Assembly: GCA_033032175.1 (NCBI GenBank)
Contig: CM065319.1
Coordinates: 15,101,018 to 15,165,017, forward strand
DNA: 64,000 bases
Reading direction: 5' to 3'
DNA from: Saturnia japonica
Lineage: Eukaryota; Arthropoda; Insecta; Lepidoptera; Saturniidae
The stretch's first letter is position 1; every line of letters begins with the position of its first letter. Below, piece after piece: positions 58,056 through 64,000 of the stretch. Made by a program: the position numbers and the translations under genes. The notes under the pieces are model-generated. The model was not told where the DNA came from, ran no database searches, and saw only the letters and a list, made by a program, of their open reading frames with translations.

Positions 58056-58372
58056 GGTGCTCCACGGTTTTACACGTATTAAATTTGTCCAAACGGCTGA
58101 CTAATAAGCCGCCTCGCCGCGCCTCTAACCCACCCGTGTATTCTATCGTTGTTCTCACTTCCCGTACTTGCCTACAGCTTGCCAGATTGCATGAAGTTCA
58201 TAGTTACTGCTCCTCTCCTTAAGGCCGTAGCGTGAAGTTATATAGTTTATAGCCTTCCTCAATTAATAGGTTATAAAATAGAAAAAAATAATTCAAATCT
58301 AACTGGAAGTTCCAGAGTAGCGCGTTCAAACAAAAAAATAATATCTTGAGCTTTATAATATTGATTGGTATA
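58056..58372 (+). repeat. Non-LTR-type tail, family A, shortened copy
   Basis: Starts within the family ('tgctccacggttttacacgt') and ends with 'actggaagttccagagtagc' plus 'gctttataatattgattggt'. It lacks the middle ~250 bp found in the other two copies. Confidence 0.55.
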
Positions 58373-59465
58373 GATAATTATTTAATTTTTATGAAGTTCA
58401 ATTCTTGAATAGTGAATTATATAAAACGATATTATAATATTTGATGTACAAGTATGTATTTACAAACTAAATATAACTTTAATCTATATTTAAACCGCGT
58501 CGCTTATCACTAAGTTACGGTTGAACAAACAGATCGTGCGACAGAGAAGCTCGCCGCACCGCGGCGCCTCCGCCTGATACTATGTGTACTGTGTTATTTT
58601 TAAAACGAATGCACTCATGCGTCGATCACGGCTACACAGTGACCTCATAAGGGTGTTTGTTTTATTGTTTGTGCACTCTTCATATTCTGTACGCGTATTT
58701 CGTAACGTGCGCTTTATGTGTTTCAAGTTACGAAATGCAAATGTTATGCCAAACTTACTGCTGACTTGCTAATATTGCAGCGTAAGTTAGTAGACTTTTG
58801 GTTATATCTATGGCGGGTGTGAAAATGTTGATAAACCAAAAACACGATAATTTTGTCGAACTGAAACATGGGATTTTTTGAGAATTCTAATCGTTTCAGT
58901 TACATAGGTATGTAACATATTAATAGGTATTAATATGTGATATTTTTATAGAACTCCATGAAACCATCCACTGATGCTTGCTTTTAACATGTGTAAAAAA
59001 TTTCGCTTTCTGCTGAAAATCTTGTTTCGGTCGGACACAATTTTTTTTATTTTATATCTTCCTATCTTTCATTGTCTCTATTGTTGCCTTGAGCACGTTT
59101 CCCTCCTCCATTCAATTAACAATCAACAAAGGACTTAAGTACTCGATTTGAGCGTATAAACGACATCTTTTAAAGTTTAACCTTCTTTGTTTTATCATCG
59201 CTTAAAGATTATTTGTATAACCAAACTAAGTCTGATTTCTTGTAGGAAGTCTTGTGGATATGACTGATGTTTATTCAGCTGACAGCAATATCGCCCACTA
59301 CAAAAATTCATTTTGCAAATCGCTAAAGATTGCGTCAGTTCTTCCGATTTCGTATAATATAAATGTCTTCAAGCCACGTATGGATTTATTTGTTTACGAG
59401 CGCACGTCCTGGCATCTGCTTCATCTTGTTTTTTTTTTAAAAGTATCACGGTAAATTTACGGTAC
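58373..59465. other. Intronic DNA with GC-richer patch at about 58490-58640
   Basis: 'gaagctcgccgcaccgcggc' and 'gcctccgcctgatac' give a compact GC-rich patch with no repeat match; a candidate regulatory site or alternative leader. No splice-supported exon found. Confidence 0.35.
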
Positions 59466-59700
59466 TGTCCCTGATGGTAACCACACTACGTTCCTAACAC
59501 AACGGCGACCACCAATAGATCGTAATCAGTCGACGGTCGCCGCTGTCATGTCGCCGGAATGCAATAATTTAACTGGATATGCACAGGCTGATCCCGAAAC
59601 GCGACACGAAAAAGCGAGTCACTATGACGGACTTTCACCACATACATGGTGATCGCTACCCAGTCGAACTGTACAACTCTACCGCCCAGTTATGACCATT
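59466..59700 (+). repeat. Dispersed repeat family D, diverged copy
   Basis: 'ggtcgccgctgtcatg', 'aactggatatgcacaggctg' and 'atcccgaaacgcgaca' match family D. The downstream 'acccagtcgaactgtacaac' matches 36735-36770 in inverse. Confidence 0.5.
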
Positions 59701-59827
59701 TCCTCATTCGTTAATTAGCAGGGTGAACCACGTGCAGGTGTGGTTGATATGAGCGTCTCAGCTTTGAAGATGTAATTCGACACCCCTTACACCATTGTAA
59801 AGAGTTTAAATGAACTTTATAGGAAAA

Positions 59828-60319
59828 CCAGCTGTGCACGTGGCTTCGCTCGCGCGGACTACAGAATGCCCGCGCGAATCTTGCTCCCCCGCTCCCGCCT
59901 ATTTTAAAAACAAAAATGCTTTTTCCCGAACTTTTTTGTAGGTCTTTTTAATGCCTATAATTATGCAGTACATTAATTTGCTATATCTCTTATAGTTTAC
60001 TCAGCATAAGCCATTTAAGCGCCCGAATTGATACATCATGACCAGTTTTTTTATTTGTGCGGAACCCTAATCTTTTTTTAAAATAAAAGTAGCCTAAGTT
60101 ACTCCCTATATCATCAGCTATCTATCAGTGAAAGTCCCGTCTAAATCGGTCTAACCGTTTCGGAGATTACCCGGAACAAACTAACAGACAGACAAACGGA
60201 CAAACATTTTAAAAATGGGCTTTTTTCTATAGGTATCGTATATACTTTCATATGCATTTAGTAAAAAACTTATTTTGAAATTACAAACAGACACTTCAAA
60301 TCTATTAATTGTATAGATA
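59828..60319 (+). repeat. Non-LTR-type tail, family B, copy 3
   Basis: Collinear with 52091-52579, with a small deletion in the first 150 bp. It retains a 'ggaacaaactaacagacaga' stretch missing from the 52-kb copy and ends 'attaattgtatagatag'. Confidence 0.75.
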
Positions 60320-60451
60320 GATGAGATAAACGAAATATCCCAGGCTTAGATTATAGCAATTACATAAATCTCTAGTTATTCATACAAGTAATACTAGAAA
60401 TTAGAGTGCTAAGAAAAACTGTACAATCGCAACAACTAATAAATTCGATGA

Positions 60452-60800
60452 GCAATGATAGCTCACTGGTAGCGTATACGGACATCGTGTCGACCGACCT
60501 GAGTTCAAATCTCTTGCAATGAGCCTGAGCTTTCGATGAAGGAAAACATCGTAATGAAACTATAGCATGGTGGTAGGGGTTTTTTCTAACTAACACCCTC
60601 AAAATCTGTCCCCAAACATTAAAAAAAAAACAATATAATCTTTATTCAAGTTAGGCCCTAAGAAGGCATTTATGAACGTCAAACACTACTGCCGGTTCGG
60701 AAAACGTCTCAGACATCGAGAGGAACCGGTAAGAAACTTGATCAACTCAATTATCTTATCATCGTCACTTAAGATCAGGTAAGATTGTGATCATAACGCT
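60452..60800 (+). repeat. tRNA-derived SINE, family E, interrupted copy
   Basis: Box A-like TAGCTCACTGG and box B-like GTTCAAATC begin a family E copy. The body runs to about 60620 ('ctcaaaatctgtccccaaac'), is split by a family F insertion, and resumes at about 60763 with 'atcatcgtcacttaagatca'. Confidence 0.7.
60626..60762 (-). repeat. Repeat family F inserted in SINE E, copy 2
   Basis: 'aacaatataatctttattca' then 'agttaggccctaagaaggca' and 'ctgccggttcgg', matching 37500-37645. The A-run at its left is either its own tail complement or the target. Nested insertion shows F is younger than this SINE copy. Confidence 0.6.
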
Positions 60801-61978
60801 AAACCTTTTAAAAAGAGCATCAATAACGTCACTATTTTCACCGGTCGCAAAATGAAAAAACAGATATTCTCACCATTAAAAAAATATATATTTTATGTGA
60901 AAATTATAAACGTCATGACTTAAATCCCTGAATCCTTAGACGGGACTATTTAGAATGTTGTTTTTTGAATATATCTAAAAGAATCACACGAACGATAAGT
61001 AAAAGTGTTGATTAGGGAAATGATAGTATTAGCTGTAGAATAGCGCATTACCAGTAAACAAAGTGGGTCAACAGTATTCATAGCCTCCGATTTATCCGCT
61101 GAAACGTGTTTATCGCCCTAAATCGTAATGAGATCTAGAAATTATTGCGGCAGACGGCTGTTCGTTATGTTGAAGCTTATTTTAATAGATTTTACATGGT
61201 CTGTATTGTATATTATTTTATCTAATATGTATTGGATAATTTTATTTAAACTACTACTGAAGTTGGTTTGGTCATGTGATAATACTAATAAAATCGTATT
61301 GAAAATTGTTGATCAATTAAAATCTCTAAGGGCGGAGGGGTCAAGGAATTTAATGGTGAAACAAAATTATTGCTCAAATAATAAATGGCTACTAAAATCT
61401 AGTTAATATAACGCCAAATAAAAGCAAATTGGATTTCTGTTTTCAATAAACCTCAACTTTTGGTGAAAAGACATTTCATGAAATCAATAACAGGACATTT
61501 TTTAGTTTTCGCTTGGCCATCATTTTCAAATTGAAAATCTTTCAGCGTTTACATATATTGGTGTTTCGGCAGCTGCACTTGAGGACCAGATTGAGAGTGG
61601 TTAGAGATCTCTCATCAGATAAGATTATGGTCATATGCAATTATAATTGCGTAGATGGGAGAGGTGGCCGGTAATACCCGACCTTGAAAAAAATGTCGCG
61701 AATGTTTGCTTAATCCAGGAGGTCCTAGGTTTTTTATGTACGGTAAATGATAAGAAGTATTCCTCAAGGCAATATATTTAAGTATTTAATTTTTATACTT
61801 CTCAAATAATTATTAAATATTTCGCGCATTACACAATGTATACGTATAATCTAACAGCTGTCATATTAGATAGATATATTGTTAATAGTGCCTCCTACGC
61901 GTTTGTTGAAAATAGATTTTAAAACATTTTTAAGGAAAACTTTTAACTCTTCAACAGCGGGATAATTAAGCTTAAAAA
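60801..61978. other. Intronic DNA with SINE E fragment at about 61520-61660
   Basis: 'tttcggcagctgcacttgag' (about 61563) and 'catcagataagattatggtc' mark a decayed SINE E piece. A 92-codon frame at 61128-61406 is AT-rich with no domain. Nothing else recognised. Confidence 0.4.
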
Positions 61979-64000
61979 CAATGGTCCCCAAACTTTTTCA
62001 TCTCGTGGACCCCTTTCCAATTTCTACTGCACTAGGTGGACCACTTACCTTTTGAATATTAAATTTTTACAAAATCATCAAATTCAAACCTGTTTTTGGT
62101 AGGTGAAATTGTTCTTAATTTGACTTTGGTAGGTTTTACTAAATGAAAAACTTAAAAAAACATATATTAAATTTTCTACATTTACTAAGGAATTCAAATC
62201 AAATGAAATTTTTTCTTACAAATAAATGATATCAATGCGAGGGATGCACCTAATGCTTCGATATCAAATTTTCTACATTTGGTTGCAATTTAGTTAGATT
62301 TAATCTTAAATCCCCTCGCTCAGTGATTTCTAATCTTTTTTTTTTATAGAAGATTGGAAACGGCACTGAAGCCCCTTTCGACGAGGTATGAAGAAGGAAA
62401 TCCCACTAAAAACTTTCTCGCAATAGTCCATAATGCGGGATATGTCACGGGTTTGTCCTTCTGAAGCCAAAATTTTTGATATCTTTTTCCGAACTCCACT
62501 TTAAGTTCTTCATTAGTGCCAATTTCGACCAGTTCTTCTTGAATTTATAACATTCGATTCTTCAATTTCACCGTATGGATTGATAATCCATGGTGGTATA
62601 TTCCTAGTCAAGATACCTTCAAACCTAATTTCAAAGTCTTTTGTGAAGGGCATGTAAATGTTCAACATAGGATAAAACATCATCATCTTGACAGCTTGTC
62701 TGTGACAAATTTGGAAACTGGGAAAATCCTCTCCGTCCAATGTTTTGCCTCATTAGTTTAATTCTGAGGAGGAAAGCTGAAATAATGGACTTGGTCCTTA
62801 TCAAAATTAGACTGTCGCCTTGCAACTGCAGGTTAACCTCATTGAATTTACTAAACAAATCTGTTAAATAGGCAATGTCTGGCTTCCACTTAATTAAATT
62901 ATCTTTCAAAATTGGATCTTTAGAATCCAAAAACTCCAAAACTGTCTCAAACAGTGAAAAAAATCTTGCCAAACATAAGCCTTTTGACAACCAACGAACT
63001 TCGGTGTCGAGGAGTAATCTATGAAAATTTTCATCATTTTTTCACACAACTGCACAAATAGCCTAGAATTCAAGGCGTTGCTCCGAATTTTGTTTACTGC
63101 GTTGATGACAAATTGAAGAGATTGATGCAATCTACCACTCAGACTTTTAGCAACTAAATGTTGCCGATGGATTACGCTGTGTATAGCATACACCTCGGGC
63201 ACATTTTGCTTTAAATAGCTGATAAATCCTCGATAACGCCCAAATATTGCAGGTGCTCCATCTGTTGCCACAGATATTATATTTGATAAAGGGATTGCTT
63301 TTTCTGCGAAATAATCCCTCAAAACATTAAATATTGATTCGCCTTTAGTATCCGTTATCAAATTTCTGGCAAACAGAAGTTCTTCATGAATTTCCGGATC
63401 CATTATAAAACGAACATACGCCAATAATAACGATTCGTTATTAGGCAAGGTGGATTCGTTCAGTTGTATAGAAAAATGAGTCGTTTTTAAATGGTGAACA
63501 CTTCAACTTAATTTCCCATTTCATCTATACGTCTTTGAACTGTATTGGCGCTCAAAGGAATTTTTTTATAATATCATAGGCCGGTTTGTGTAACATAGTT
63601 TTGAAAACCTCTTCAATAGCTGGCAGGATTAATTTTTCTCCGATAGTATATGACTTTCCACACTTTGCTATTAAGAGTGCGATATTATAAGATGCCCTCA
63701 AACCATCATCGCTTTTTTGTGAAGTCGAAGCAAACATATTATCCACCGTTGGTCACTTCTGAACTATTTCGTTAATTTTTTGAAAATATTTCAAATCTTT
63801 ACCGAATTTCTCAGGATGACAACTTTTCAAATGACCCTCCAACTTGGAGGGTTTCATAGTGTCATTACTTAAAATTCTGTTACACAGAAGGCACATATGC
63901 AATCGTTTGTCGGAGGTTGACGGAATGAAGCCAAACTTCAAATAATCAACACTGTATTGTCGACATTTTTTTTTAATCAGCCATTTTTGGATTTTAAGTA
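61979..64000 (-). mobile_element. hAT (ZBED5/Buster-Charlie-like) transposon, right-truncated by window
   Basis: The left terminus CAATGGTCCCCAAACTTTTT is close to the 'CAGTGGTTCCCAAACTTTTT' ends of Charlie/Buster-type hAT elements. It lies ~270 bp beyond the stop of a hAT transposase relic in the right orientation. The other TIR is outside the window, so the TSD cannot be tested. Confidence 0.75.
62250..63984 (-). pseudogene. hAT transposase pseudogene with BED zinc finger
   Basis: Minus strand. The N-terminus (start about 63984, frameshifted at an A run) encodes FGFIPSTSDKRLHMCLLCNR...LEGHLKSCHPEKF, a BED finger (C..C, H..CH). Next come ASYNIALLIAKCGKSYTIGE and LLLAYVRF...LLFARNLITDTKGESIF, then ISVATDGAPAIFGRYRGFI with the second hAT catalytic Asp, and IHSVIHRQHLVAKSLSGRL (C/H region). 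The dimerisation C-terminus (FPSSYLVERGFSAVSNLL, ...ERGDLRLNLTKLQPNV) ends at 62250. Defects seen: a frameshift near 63960, a TGA at 63753, frameshifts near 63560, 63030 and 62635, and another near 62530. It cannot encode an active enzyme. Same broad family as vertebrate ZBED5/SCAND3-type genes. Confidence 0.85.

Overview
This is an AT-rich, repeat-dense animal genomic window, best read as insect and probably lepidopteran. The LINE and SINE tails (a recurring 'actagctgtgcccgcgg...' start, tRNA-headed SINEs, TA-rich MITEs) are of the kind common in moths and butterflies. There are no bacterial-style operons.

Only one host coding exon is convincing. At 2646-2798 a strong-context ATG opens 51 codons that end exactly at a GTGAGT splice donor. 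The peptide starts MGLITS, an N-myristoylation pattern, and ends PMPDRDELENRFVKVL. This fits the first coding exon of a formin-like (FMNL/Drosophila Frl) gene on the + strand. A TATA-less initiator and a short uORF lie just upstream. I saw no second formin exon, so the remaining ~61 kb is most simply the 5' part of a very large first intron, filled by mobile elements.

The main feature is a 19.3-kb foldback-type DNA transposon, 14399-33730, flanked by a perfect 11-bp direct repeat. Its inverted arms (about 4.4 and 4.9 kb) are arrays of ~290-bp dimeric units, each unit carrying two copies of a GTGCAATCGTTTGTAC-type motif. Between the arms, on the minus strand, lies a single 1073-codon open frame that looks like a MULE/NOF-type transposase. 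Its C-terminus carries what look like the Cys and His boxes of a ubiquitin-specific protease. The last ~727 bp of this gene region are repeated in inverted orientation against the right arm. There they form a second ORF fused to arm sequence. The left arm is separated from the transposase by ~3.5 kb holding a LINE that keeps its 5' part but lacks its reverse transcriptase.

Elsewhere the window holds: a Tigger/pogo relic (about 1.0-1.55 kb); an RTE-like reverse transcriptase pseudogene (8.5-9.7 kb); fragments of other LINE ORF2 C-termini (10.5, 49.6 kb); a 791-bp hAT MITE with a perfect 8-bp TSD (35133-35923); several TIR elements (44.05, 48.6, 54.4-56.0 kb); tRNA-derived SINEs (39.2, 41.7, 60.45 kb and fragments); and a decayed ZBED-type hAT transposase running off the right edge (61979-64000). 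Stretches between these look like unique intronic DNA, with a few GC-richer patches that could be regulatory.
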